DNA of 10,647 nt from Candidatus Microgenomatus auricola (GCA_005239655.1 SBBP01000169.1:1-10647), one strand, 5' to 3'. Shown: positions 1 to 6,757, numbered from the stretch's first letter. A program made the numbers and translations. The notes: generated by a model from the letters alone, not told the origin.

Positions 1-1
1 C

Positions 2-562
2 ATTTACACGCTCGGAATGTTCTTCTTGCCGCTGTATGCCATTTCGTTGGGGTATACACTGGTGCAGTCGGGTCTTCTCGTGTTGGTGATGAGCGTGCCG
101 TTTTTAGCCAGTGTATTCACCGCTGAAATTGCCGATCACTCTGAGCGCTTTCGCAATATCATTTGCGGTTTACTGATTTCATGCGTAGGGATCATCGGCA
201 TTGGAATGTGGGCCGGGCAGTCCGGAACACAGCTGTATGTATGGGCATTTGTCTTCATGGCTGGCTTTGCAGTGATTGAACCGTCGCTGAGTGCAGTGGT
301 GAGCATGCTGAGTCCGAAAGGTGAGAGTGGAACCAGCTCCGCAGTCACTGATGCCATGTTGTATTTGGCAGTGATGATTTTTTCTCCGATTGTTGGTTTT
401 CTCTCTGATGCCGTCGGGTGGCAAAATACATTTTTTGCGGCTGGAGCATTTTTCGCGGCGTTGGCTGTGCTGACACTGTGGATCCGCGCACGTTTTCAAA
501 AAAAGAACTTATTGTATCGGCTTCACCACCCACACGCAAAGCATAACCCGTATGTATTATGA
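2..562 (+). CDS. MFS transporter, C-terminal part (5' end outside window)
   Basis: The reading frame is open from the window edge, so the start is missing; the first in-frame ATG at 17 is internal because codons upstream of it continue a hydrophobic helix (IYTLGMFF). The visible 186 residues contain about five to six membrane helices separated by short loops. A charged cytoplasmic loop (AEIADHSERFRN) follows the second helix and resembles the loop 8-9 signature of the major facilitator superfamily. A Gly/Pro-rich helix (AGFAVIEPSLSAVVS) and a closing pair of helices around FSPIVGFLSDAVGWQ fit the second six-helix bundle of an MFS exporter. The substrate cannot be told from this half. The C-terminal tail is basic and cytoplasmic. 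Its stop overlaps the next start as ATGA (559-562), so the next gene is probably translationally coupled. Confidence 0.75.
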   Translation: MYTLGMFFLPLYAISLGYTLVQSGLLVLVMSVPFLASVFTAEIADHSERFRNIICGLLISCVGIIGIGMWAGQSGTQLYVWAFVFMAGFAVIEPSLSAVVSMLSPKGESGTSSAVTDAMLYLAVMIFSPIVGFLSDAVGWQNTFFAAGAFFAALAVLTLWIRARFQKKNLLYRLHHPHAKHNPYVL

Positions 563-1371
563 GCGACCTGCATACCACTCTCATTGAAAAAATTCAGGAA
601 GTACTCGAGGCCGACCGTCGTGTCTGCGCGGCATGGCTTGAGGGTTCACTCGCACGCGATGAAGACGACGATCTCTCAGACATCGACCTGTGGGTTTGTG
701 TTTCGGACGATTCATTTCAATCGTTCATCGACGATCGCGAACAGTTTGCCGCCAAAATCGGACCGGTGTTGTCCGTGCTGTACCCAAAAACGCCCGGACA
801 GCCAGAGGACATCGACTCCTTCCAGATTATTTTTGATGATCAGCCCATCACCTGTCATCTCGATGTGGACGTGCAAAAAGAGAGTCGCCACTTCCATTTT
901 ACGAAAGGTTCTTCGGCTGAAGAGTGTCGAGTCCTCTTCGATCGTGGAAAAATTGTGCGGTTCAAGGCGCTCGATGAGAAGGCGGTTGAGGAGTATGTAC
1001 GCCCACTCTTTGAATTCACCATGGTTCAGTTTTGGCATCGGCTCCCCCAAGTGCTCGTGCTGCTGGAGCGTGGATATTTTTTGGAAGCCACTGATGCGTT
1101 CCGTGATCGACTCGAAGATCTTGTCACCGTCTATCGCATACTGTACACTCCGGAAAAGGTTGATTGGGGTTGGAAAGATGCGGATGCAGAATTGCCCGAT
1201 GATGCGATCGGCACCATTGCCGACTGCACGCCGGAGTTATCCGAAAAATCGTTACGCAAATGTACGCTGCGATTGGCAAAGGCATTCCAAAAACAGTCTG
1301 CAGTGTTGAGCAAGCGCTTGGGCGTCCCTCTACCAACCGCGCTGATCGCTGCAGTGAAAGAAGTGATCTAA
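559..1371 (+). CDS. MNT-fold nucleotidyltransferase (aminoglycoside-adenylyltransferase-like)
   Basis: A 270-residue soluble protein. The N-terminal half carries the polymerase-beta-like nucleotidyltransferase signature: GS at residues 29-30, then D41-I-D43 as the two metal-binding aspartates, and a later beta-strand HLDVDV (101-106) that offers the third carboxylate. All three catalytic carboxylates look intact. The C-terminal half (about 145-265) is helical, with Trp/Leu-rich segments like the helical bundle of ANT/AadE- and LinB-type enzymes. Such enzymes transfer an NMP from an NTP to a hydroxyl of a small molecule or protein; the acceptor here is unknown. The start is fixed by the ATGA overlap with the MFS gene. 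No Shine-Dalgarno sequence is visible. It is followed after 3 bases by a small membrane protein and then a kinase-fold protein, a neighbourhood that recalls antibiotic-modifying or NTase-based regulatory modules, but resistance activity is not shown. Confidence 0.75.
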   Translation: MSDLHTTLIEKIQEVLEADRRVCAAWLEGSLARDEDDDLSDIDLWVCVSDDSFQSFIDDREQFAAKIGPVLSVLYPKTPGQPEDIDSFQIIFDDQPITCHLDVDVQKESRHFHFTKGSSAEECRVLFDRGKIVRFKALDEKAVEEYVRPLFEFTMVQFWHRLPQVLVLLERGYFLEATDAFRDRLEDLVTVYRILYTPEKVDWGWKDADAELPDDAIGTIADCTPELSEKSLRKCTLRLAKAFQKQSAVLSKRLGVPLPTALIAAVKEVI

Positions 1372-1374
1372 TCT

Positions 1375-1575
1375 ATGGTTTACGTTGAAGAGGACAGCCA
1401 AGAGCCGGTCATTGCCGATCATCACAGTCGATGGCCAACACGACCGCCGAAGCAACGATCGAGTATCGTGCGTTGGTTTATCATCGGAGGTGTTGTGGCT
1501 GCCGGTGTTTTTGTGATTTTGGTGATTGTGAGTTGGAGTCTACTTTCATCTGCGCTTTCGTCACTCTCGTTATGA
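1375..1575 (+). CDS. small single-pass membrane protein, unknown function
   Basis: A 66-residue protein that I do not recognise. Residues 1-28 are hydrophilic with acidic residues first (VEEDSQE) and then a Pro/Arg/Lys-rich juxtamembrane stretch (RWPTRPPKQR). Residues about 31-58 form one strong transmembrane helix (IIGGVVAAGVFVILVIVSW), and the tail is Ser/Leu-rich. The positive charge before the helix predicts an N-in, C-out topology. The gene sits 3 bases after the nucleotidyltransferase stop and overlaps the next gene by ATGA (1572-1575), so all three are probably one transcriptional and translational unit. It could be a membrane anchor or partner for a neighbouring product; that is inference from position only. 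Confidence 0.55.
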   Translation: MVYVEEDSQEPVIADHHSRWPTRPPKQRSSIVRWFIIGGVVAAGVFVILVIVSWSLLSSALSSLSL

Positions 1576-2483
1576 AGAGCACAGCGCCACTGGCAGAAGC
1601 GGTTGCAGCATTCGTTCGTGAACAGGGATTCACGTTGGTTCGCGAGTTTGTTCCAGACCACTCGTACGTGATTGACCATGGGCCGCGTGATCGACAGGCG
1701 CTGGTTGTCATCGACCCGATCAATCCTGAACGTCGGCCAGGAAAACCCAAAGGAAAAGCACAGGGGCGTGAGATGCGCGCCTTGGAGCGCATGGAGGAGA
1801 TTTTTCAAGTGATGAAGGACTTCCGTTTTTTTGCTCTCTGTTTGCCAGGGGTTTTTGGAATGGGGCGATACGGCGAGTCGTTCGATTGGGTGATGCTCAA
1901 GTACTACGACGGAACGCGTTATGATGAAACGCGTGGCGATGTGCCGATGGAACTTGCGGCTGAAGCGGCAATGATGGTTTTTGATTTGACGCAAGTACCG
2001 GTGCTGAAGTTTTCAAAAAAAGTTGAGACCGAGCACTATCCGAACCGGTTGAAAACACTACATCCTCAGTTTTCTGTGCTGGTTGAACATGGCATTGTGA
2101 GCGCCGAGCGCGCAGAAGAGCTAGTGAATCATTGGTCGACATTTTTTGATCAAAACGTGCCCACGCTCTACACGATTCAGAACGGTTGTTTTTCGCCAAA
2201 GAAATTTTTACACCTCGAGGAATCGATTGTGTTACTGGATTGGGCAGACGCGCGTGTCACCACGGTTGAGGATGTTGTTGCCTATTGCTGGATTGCGATG
2301 TTTCGACAACCGCAGTGGCAATCACGTTTTCTGGACGAAGTGCAACAGCTGCTCGACACCAATCCAGAATGGCTGAGTGTGATGAAACAGTGGAACGCGG
2401 CACAGCGCGCGATTTTCCTTGCGTTGCAGAACGCCCTCACGGATGAAGAGCGAACATTTTTACAAACGATTCTGAACCCATAA
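1572..2483 (+). CDS. APH/choline-kinase-fold pseudokinase (predicted)
   Basis: A 303-residue protein started at the ATG that overlaps the upstream stop. The frame stays open to an ATG at 1431, but that would overlap the upstream gene by 145 bases and add a Cys-rich non-native leader. An N-lobe-like region (about 20-115) ends in a hinge-like strand FDWVMLKYYDG (104-114). The C-lobe has a segment aligning by eye to the APH catalytic loop HGD-x4-N: NGCFSPKKF at 204-212, in which His is Asn, the catalytic Asp is Cys206 and the metal-binding Asn is Lys211. The DFG-equivalent acidic position is kept (LLDWAD, 221-226) and is followed by the usual helix (TVEDVVAYCW). The strand that should carry the ATP-anchoring Lys reads ALVVIDPI, without Lys. 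I therefore infer a kinase fold without phosphotransfer. It might act as a binding or regulatory partner of the nucleotidyltransferase upstream. Confidence 0.5.
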   Translation: MKSTAPLAEAVAAFVREQGFTLVREFVPDHSYVIDHGPRDRQALVVIDPINPERRPGKPKGKAQGREMRALERMEEIFQVMKDFRFFALCLPGVFGMGRYGESFDWVMLKYYDGTRYDETRGDVPMELAAEAAMMVFDLTQVPVLKFSKKVETEHYPNRLKTLHPQFSVLVEHGIVSAERAEELVNHWSTFFDQNVPTLYTIQNGCFSPKKFLHLEESIVLLDWADARVTTVEDVVAYCWIAMFRQPQWQSRFLDEVQQLLDTNPEWLSVMKQWNAAQRAIFLALQNALTDEERTFLQTILNP

Positions 2484-2488
2484 CCCCG

Positions 2489-2791
2489 ATGCGTATCACA
2501 CTGTTTTTCGTCGTCGTGTGTCTCATCACACTTGGAGCAGGTTGTGGCACAGCGACAAACACAAATACCACGGTGTCTGGAAACAGCAACGTCGCAAATA
2601 CGAATACATCGAGTGCAGCCAATCGCACACAAGAGGACATCATCTACGGCACGAACATGGACCCCGCAGTCGTGGAGGAATCGCGCACGGACTGTCAACA
2701 GCGTGGCGGCACGTTTGATGAATGCGGGAGTGCATGCAGTGAAGGTGAAATCTGCATAACCGTGTGCGCACTACGGTGTGATTTTGACTGA
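2489..2791 (+). CDS. small Cys-rich lipoprotein with Asn/Thr linker
   Basis: A 100-residue exported protein. Residues 1-18 are a short hydrophobic signal peptide ending in LGAG before Cys19, a somewhat relaxed lipobox, so lipid attachment at Cys19 is likely but not certain. Residues 20-47 are a low-complexity Asn/Thr/Ser linker (NTNTT, NVANTNTSS). The C-terminal part has six cysteines in about 30 residues (69, 79, 83, 89, 93, 97) in the context CQQRGGTFDECG and CSEGEIC, consistent with a small disulfide-rich domain reminiscent of TIL/Kazal-type inhibitor knots, with three possible disulfides. It starts 5 bases after the upstream stop with no Shine-Dalgarno sequence. It probably sits on the outer face of the cytoplasmic membrane. 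Function is unknown. Confidence 0.65.
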   Translation: MRITLFFVVVCLITLGAGCGTATNTNTTVSGNSNVANTNTSSAANRTQEDIIYGTNMDPAVVEESRTDCQQRGGTFDECGSACSEGEICITVCALRCDFD

Positions 2792-2814
2792 TTGAACGTG
2801 CACCCTGAAAAGAG

Positions 2815-2843
2815 TGGAAAGAACTGTGCCAATTTGGTAGACT
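2815..2843 (+). promoter_or_regulatory. extended -10 promoter placed for a leaderless mRNA
   Basis: TGGAAA (2815-2820, four of six matches to TTGACA), a 17-base spacer, and an extended -10 TGG-TAGACT (2835-2843). The -10 ends 6 bases before the ATG at 2850, so the expected transcription start falls on or next to the A of the start codon. No Shine-Dalgarno sequence is present. The -10 is fair and the -35 weak. Confidence 0.4.
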
Positions 2844-2849
2844 ACCACC

Positions 2850-3548
2850 ATGACTCGTCACGACGTACGTGAGTATTTGCCAGATCTCTACGGTTTTTTT
2901 GCTGAGTGTACAGACGAGCACCCGTTTTGGCAGGCTGTGACAACGGTGCACTTGAAGGACGTAAAACGCGGTCGCACGCTGCTCCCGTTGTTGGACCGTT
3001 TTTGTTCATCACTTTCCGCAATTGACGGGAACCATATTGTTGCAGAGCGTCTCCACAACGCACAAACCCATGAAGAGTTGATGACGTTTCTGACGCAACT
3101 GTACGTCGCCTACTTGTATCGAGAACACGGGCCGCGCTTCATTCACGGCGACCATGGCTACCATATTGAAGTCGAAATTGCCGATCAGCTTCTCGCCCTT
3201 GGCGTGGTGAGCTTTCACGATTTCCGTGCCCCGACCATTCAGTTTGCCGACGAAATAAGCGACACGACAGAATATCTTGAACATCTCAAACTACACGCAC
3301 AACAATTTGCACAACATCCAACCGCACGACATCACGTGCTCGCTGATGTGACTGACCACAGTCAACTGCATCGCGAGGTCGAATTGTCACGAGAAGTGCA
3401 GAAGCAACAAAAGGAAATGACGAAGCATTTTCCACATCTCTCAGGGATTATTCTCGTCGACCCGACCCCAGGGCGCGAGCAAGCGAAGTTCATTCCATTC
3501 CACGAGGGCAACAGCGATTTAGAACAACTTTTACATAAAGTGAACTAA
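2850..3548 (+). CDS. His-rich cytoplasmic protein, unknown function
   Basis: A 232-residue soluble protein without signal peptide or membrane helix; I do not recognise the family. It is unusually rich in histidine: 22 residues (about 9.5%) spread over the chain, with a local cluster HGDHGYH at 99-105 followed by IEVEIADQL. The middle part (about 75-130) looks alpha/beta; residues about 165-200 are a charged helix (REVELSREVQKQQKEM), followed by a strand-like SGIILVD. The pattern of a helix, Gly, then an acidic strand weakly recalls PDDEXK-type nuclease cores, but no catalytic E-x-K is seen, so I do not call it. It ends 1 base before the start of the CuA cupredoxin gene, so the two are probably co-expressed. 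Metal binding through the histidines is a reasonable guess given that neighbour, but unproved. Confidence 0.7.
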   Translation: MTRHDVREYLPDLYGFFAECTDEHPFWQAVTTVHLKDVKRGRTLLPLLDRFCSSLSAIDGNHIVAERLHNAQTHEELMTFLTQLYVAYLYREHGPRFIHGDHGYHIEVEIADQLLALGVVSFHDFRAPTIQFADEISDTTEYLEHLKLHAQQFAQHPTARHHVLADVTDHSQLHREVELSREVQKQQKEMTKHFPHLSGIILVDPTPGREQAKFIPFHEGNSDLEQLLHKVN

Positions 3549-3549
3549 T

Positions 3550-4740
3550 ATGTACCGACTCATTCTCATTGCCGCGTTCTGGGTCATCCTCGCCGCCCCA
3601 GCTCACGCGGCCACGCAAACCGTGACCGTCACCGCCAAGCAGTTTAGTTTTTCACCGTCAACGATCACCGTGAACGAAGGCGACACGGTGAAACTCACGT
3701 TGGTAAGCAGTGATGTCGACCACGGTTTTTCGTTGTCCGCATTTGGAGTCAATGCCAACATCCCCGCTGGAGGTAAAACCACGGTGACGTTTGAGGCCGA
3801 CACCGCTGGAACGTATAGCTTTTCCTGTTCTGTCTTCTGCGGTTCTGGACACGGCGGCATGACCGGTACGCTGGTTGTGAAAGAGGCGCCAGCGCCAGAC
3901 ACGACAGCACCAGCAGTGTCAGGAGTCCGCATTTCATCGTTCACCGATACGAACGCAGTCATCTCCTGGTCAACGGACGAAGCCGCATTTGGTCAGGTGG
4001 AATACGGCACCGCATCCGGCGCGTACACTGAGGTGACGCCGCTCGAAGAAACGGCCAGTACAGCACACACGGCATCCCTCTCGAATTTGTCTGCAGGCAC
4101 CACCTATTACTTTCGTGTGAAAGTGCAGGATAGTGCTGGCAACGTTACTCGCGGCAGCGAATCCTCATTGACCACCGAGGAAGAGGATGACACGAATAGC
4201 AATCGCAACACGAATACCAAAACGAACGACAATAAAAACAACAACGAAAACACGAATAGCGCGGACGATGACGAACCGTCTGGTGATGGTGCGTCGATTG
4301 CAACCATTGGAGGAGAAGACCAAACATTCACGCTGGCAAGCAACCCGAGTAGCATTGCATTTACCGTTGGCGAGCAGTTGCGATTGACTGGGACAGCGTC
4401 TGCACACGCTGAAGTCATCATTGAATTCTGTTGTTCCGTGACGCGATACACAGTGGTTGCCGACAGCGATGGAGAGTGGGCGTTTCAAGGAACTCCGTCG
4501 CTGGATTCCGGCGACCAAACCGTCACCGTCTATGAGCGAGACCGCGCAGACGAAAAGGATGTTGTGGAATTTGTGATGAGCGAGGAAAGTGATGCAACAG
4601 ATTCGAATGAGGCATCTGATGATGAAACGGAAGATGTCGGCGGCGGTGGTTTTGACAATGCGGTCGTCTGGATCATTATTGTTGGCATTCTCTTGATGAT
4701 TGGCGCAGGAGCGTTTTTCGCGCGATCCATGCGTCGCTAA
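3550..4740 (+). CDS. membrane-anchored CuA-type cupredoxin with FnIII and Ig-like domains
   Basis: A 396-residue exported protein. Residues 1-20 are a signal peptide with an AHA-A cleavage site. Residues about 22-112 form a cupredoxin of the cytochrome oxidase subunit II type: His58 (DHGFS) and the loop C93-x3-C97-x3-H101-x2-M104 supply a complete set of binuclear CuA ligands. A fibronectin type III domain follows at about 117-208 (TTYYFRVKVQDSAGNV). Then come a low-complexity Asn/Thr/Asp/Glu linker (about 210-250), an Ig-like beta domain (about 255-335, GEQLRLTGTASAHAEV), an acidic stretch and a C-terminal transmembrane helix (371-391) with a short basic tail (RSMRR). The body is thus held outside the cell by its C-terminus. 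There is no oxidase subunit I or cytochrome in the window, so a respiratory role is not supported; electron transfer, copper binding or surface adhesion are options. Confidence 0.75.
   Translation: MYRLILIAAFWVILAAPAHAATQTVTVTAKQFSFSPSTITVNEGDTVKLTLVSSDVDHGFSLSAFGVNANIPAGGKTTVTFEADTAGTYSFSCSVFCGSGHGGMTGTLVVKEAPAPDTTAPAVSGVRISSFTDTNAVISWSTDEAAFGQVEYGTASGAYTEVTPLEETASTAHTASLSNLSAGTTYYFRVKVQDSAGNVTRGSESSLTTEEEDDTNSNRNTNTKTNDNKNNNENTNSADDDEPSGDGASIATIGGEDQTFTLASNPSSIAFTVGEQLRLTGTASAHAEVIIEFCCSVTRYTVVADSDGEWAFQGTPSLDSGDQTVTVYERDRADEKDVVEFVMSEESDATDSNEASDDETEDVGGGGFDNAVVWIIIVGILLMIGAGAFFARSMRR
4190..4258 (+). repeat. Asn/Thr linker-coding low-complexity tract
   Basis: An A/C-rich coding tract with three direct copies of ACACGAATA (4190-4198, 4208-4216, 4250-4258) inside the cupredoxin gene. 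It encodes the Asn/Thr/Lys linker between the FnIII and Ig-like domains. Such tracts can change length by slippage or recombination. A similar Asn/Thr linker is encoded in the lipoprotein gene at about 2556-2620. Confidence 0.45.
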
Positions 4741-4747
4741 ATTTTCT

Positions 4748-5773
4748 ATGGTTGATGTTGGCGCGCACACGCGGGCGCACGGGTTTGAGCTCTTTGGGAT
4801 AGTTCCGGTTGGGCCATCGACCACTGCACAGGCATTGCGCAACTGGCTGGGAAAGGAGATGCATGGCACGATGGAATGGATGGCGCGTCCCGATGCGTTG
4901 GAAAAACGGGCCGATCCACGCGCGGTGTTGCCAGAAGCCAAATCGATTATCGTTTTAGCATTTCAATACACCCCTCTCGAAATTCCCGCAGAGCTGCTCA
5001 ATGACCCGTCGCGCGGTATTATTGCTCGGTATGCACAGTACGATGATTATCACGTGATCATTGAACGCAAACTCGAGAGACTGGCAGAGGAACTCCAGCA
5101 GGCGATCGGTGCATTTTATTGGAAAGCGTATGTCGATACCGGTCCAGTCCTCGAACGCGAGTGGGCGAGTGCTGCAGGACTGGGGTTTATTGGCCGCAAC
5201 ACCAACCTCATTCACGAGCAGTTGGGTTCATACCTCTTTTTGTGTGAGTTGATTGTGAGTGCATCACTTCCCGAAGTGCGACGCACTCCGATCGGCAGTT
5301 GCGGAACCTGCCATCGCTGTGGTGATGCCTGTCCGACCGGCGCCATTGTCGCTGACCGCACGATCGATGCGCGGAAATGTATTTCGTATTTAACGATTGA
5401 GCATCGTGGCGCCATTCCGGAATGGATTCGTCCGCTGATGAAGAATCGCATTTATGGATGTGATATCTGTCAGGAAGTCTGCCCCTGGAATCGCAAACCC
5501 AAGGCGCAAACAAAATCCGATTTTCGTGTGCGTGAGGATTTGGTTGCGCCAAAACTGGAAACGCTGTTATTTTTTGATGACGAATCGTTTCGACAGCGAT
5601 TCCAAAAAAGCCCGATCAAACGGGCAAAGCGTGAAGGGTTTATGCGCAACGTGTCGATCGCACTCGGCAACTGGGGAACGCCACACGCACGCACGCTGTT
5701 GCGCGAAATCATCGCTCGTGATCCATCGCCACTCGTCCGCGAGCATGCGCAATGGTATACTCAACGCCTATGA
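4748..5773 (+). CDS. queG: epoxyqueuosine reductase QueG
   Basis: A 341-residue cytoplasmic iron-sulfur protein that reduces epoxyqueuosine to queuosine in the wobble position of tRNAs with GUN anticodons, using cobalamin and two [4Fe-4S] clusters. The N-terminal part matches the QueG/DUF1730 region (MHGTMEWM, RADPRAVLPEAKSIIV). The active-site segment VDTGPVLERE contains Asp130, the family's proton-donor candidate. Ferredoxin-like clusters are complete: Cys185, 188, 191, 195 (CGTCHRCGDACP) and Cys211, 238, 241, 245 (CDICQEVCPWN). The C-terminal part (RNVSIALGNWG... LVREHAQW) is the HEAT-like repeat region seen in long QueG forms. An ATG at 4700 is in frame, but it lies inside the upstream gene and adds residues unlike the family, so 4748 is preferred. 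It starts 7 bases after the upstream stop and overlaps yjbQ by ATGA. Confidence 0.93.
   Translation: MVDVGAHTRAHGFELFGIVPVGPSTTAQALRNWLGKEMHGTMEWMARPDALEKRADPRAVLPEAKSIIVLAFQYTPLEIPAELLNDPSRGIIARYAQYDDYHVIIERKLERLAEELQQAIGAFYWKAYVDTGPVLEREWASAAGLGFIGRNTNLIHEQLGSYLFLCELIVSASLPEVRRTPIGSCGTCHRCGDACPTGAIVADRTIDARKCISYLTIEHRGAIPEWIRPLMKNRIYGCDICQEVCPWNRKPKAQTKSDFRVREDLVAPKLETLLFFDDESFRQRFQKSPIKRAKREGFMRNVSIALGNWGTPHARTLLREIIARDPSPLVREHAQWYTQRL
5753..5761 (+). promoter_or_regulatory. extended -10 box inside the end of queG, for yjbQ
   Basis: TGG-TATACT is a near-consensus extended -10. It ends 8 bases before the ATG at 5770, predicting a transcript with a leader of about two bases. No convincing -35 lies 16-18 bases upstream, which an extended -10 can tolerate. 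It shares the TGGTAnACT form with the box at 2835-2843. Confidence 0.5.
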
Positions 5774-6180
5774 ACACATTCACTATCTTGACTCAAGGTC
5801 ATAGCGACATCATTAATATTACGGAGCACGTCGAACAGATTGTCGCAGAACGTGGCACACGCGAGGGCGTCATCCACCTTTTTGTTCCAAGCACAACTGC
5901 TGCGCTGACGATTATGGAGGACGAGGCAGGGGCAAAAAAAGACTTGCACGATGCCCTGGATCGGCTCGTTCCAGCAGCGGGTGAGTATGCTCACAACGCG
6001 AAGTGGGGAGACATGAATGGCTACGCGCATGTGCGATCCGCGTTGATGAAACCGTTTCTCGCGATTCCTTTGCACGAAGGAAAAATGCAACTGGGTAGTT
6101 GGCAGAGCATTGTCTTGATCGATTTTGATAATCAACCGCGCACGCGGCAGGTGCACGTTATGATTTCGTCCGCCGTTTGA
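5770..6180 (+). CDS. yjbQ: YjbQ/UPF0047 family protein
   Basis: A 136-residue soluble protein of the YjbQ (UPF0047) family. Homologues have been reported to show weak thiamine-phosphate synthase activity, but the true role is uncertain. Family landmarks: IHLFVPSTTAALTIMEDE (35-52), YAHNAKWGDMNGYAHVRS, and the hallmark LGSWQSIVLIDFDNQPRTRQVHV near the end. Length matches the family. An in-frame ATG at 5752 would add MVYSTP, but it lies upstream of the likely transcription start, so 5770 is chosen; it overlaps the queG stop by ATGA. The last 23 bases overlap, tail to tail, the end of the membrane-protein gene on the other strand. Confidence 0.9.
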   Translation: MNTFTILTQGHSDIINITEHVEQIVAERGTREGVIHLFVPSTTAALTIMEDEAGAKKDLHDALDRLVPAAGEYAHNAKWGDMNGYAHVRSALMKPFLAIPLHEGKMQLGSWQSIVLIDFDNQPRTRQVHVMISSAV

Positions 6181-6748
6181 AGATGCGGAAAAGCACAACC
6201 AGACCGACGATCGTGAGAGCGCCCAGTACATTCAGCAGTAAATCATTTGCGGTATCTGGTCCATCGCCAAGGCGATTTCCACCCGTCACCATATCCTCAA
6301 TGTATTCTTCAAGCTCGTAGAACACGCCGAGCGTTACTGCAGTTGTGAACGTAGACCACACGAGTAATGCACGGTCTCGTTGAGGTTGAAAAGATGCCGT
6401 GAAGACATTCCAGAGGAACGCCGCAGCGGCAAACGAGCCAACGAAATGCAACGCAGCGTCGTAGAGCGGGTATTGGCTGTACCAATGGAGAAAATCTCCA
6501 GCCGCATCAAAGACTGTTGTGAAGAGAACCGGAAAAACAGCCCACCAACACAATGTCTGCTGGAGGCGTTTTTGCATTTGAGAGTAGGTGATTTCTAAAC
6601 CAATCAAGACAGTGCTGCTCGTGAGAAACAACCCGAGAAGTGTATAATCCAAATCAATCGCAAAGACACCCAGCACGGCAAGCAATTCAAAAGCAATGAG
6701 CGGAATCAGAACAACACGCCACACGAATGCAATTTGTCCACGCATCAT
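6158..6748 (-). CDS. DUF2238/YjdF-like integral membrane protein
   Basis: A 196-residue protein with about six hydrophobic helices. Conserved polar positions within helices match the DUF2238/YjdF family as I know it: YDAALHF (Asp97, His101), FYELEEYIED (Glu145, Glu147, Glu148) and DTANDLLLNVLGA (Asp165, Asp169). These acidic and histidine residues in the membrane suggest metal or proton binding, but the family's function is not established. The C-terminal tail is basic (FKRRTKS). The frame stays open upstream to 7036, but the stretch before 6748 lies opposite another gene and reads as Arg/His-rich noise; the TATACT box just upstream fixes the start at the MM pair (6748 or 6745). It overlaps the 3' end of yjbQ by 23 bases. 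Confidence 0.8.
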   Translation of the reverse strand: MMRGQIAFVWRVVLIPLIAFELLAVLGVFAIDLDYTLLGLFLTSSTVLIGLEITYSQMQKRLQQTLCWWAVFPVLFTTVFDAAGDFLHWYSQYPLYDAALHFVGSFAAAAFLWNVFTASFQPQRDRALLVWSTFTTAVTLGVFYELEEYIEDMVTGGNRLGDGPDTANDLLLNVLGALTIVGLVVLFRIFKRRTKS

Positions 6749-6757
6749 ACTGTGTGC

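Noticed and set aside
584..1309. Plus-strand open frame of 241 codons inside the nucleotidyltransferase gene
   Set aside because: It is an out-of-frame shadow with Arg/Ser/Cys-rich content; the overlapping frame has the GS and DxD nucleotidyltransferase motifs.
1431..1571. Upstream extension of the pseudokinase to ATG 1431
   Set aside because: It would overlap the 66-residue membrane protein gene by 145 bases and add a Cys-rich leader; the ATGA-coupled ATG at 1572 fits the pattern of the window.
2850..3548. PDDEXK-type nuclease call for the His-rich protein
   Set aside because: The local helix-Gly-acidic strand pattern is suggestive, but there is no E-x-K or paired acidic residue in the right order.
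4165..4941. Minus-strand open frame (258 codons) across the end of the cupredoxin gene and start of queG
   Set aside because: It spans two well-supported plus-strand genes, is rich in Cys, Arg and Ser, and shows no recognisable domain.
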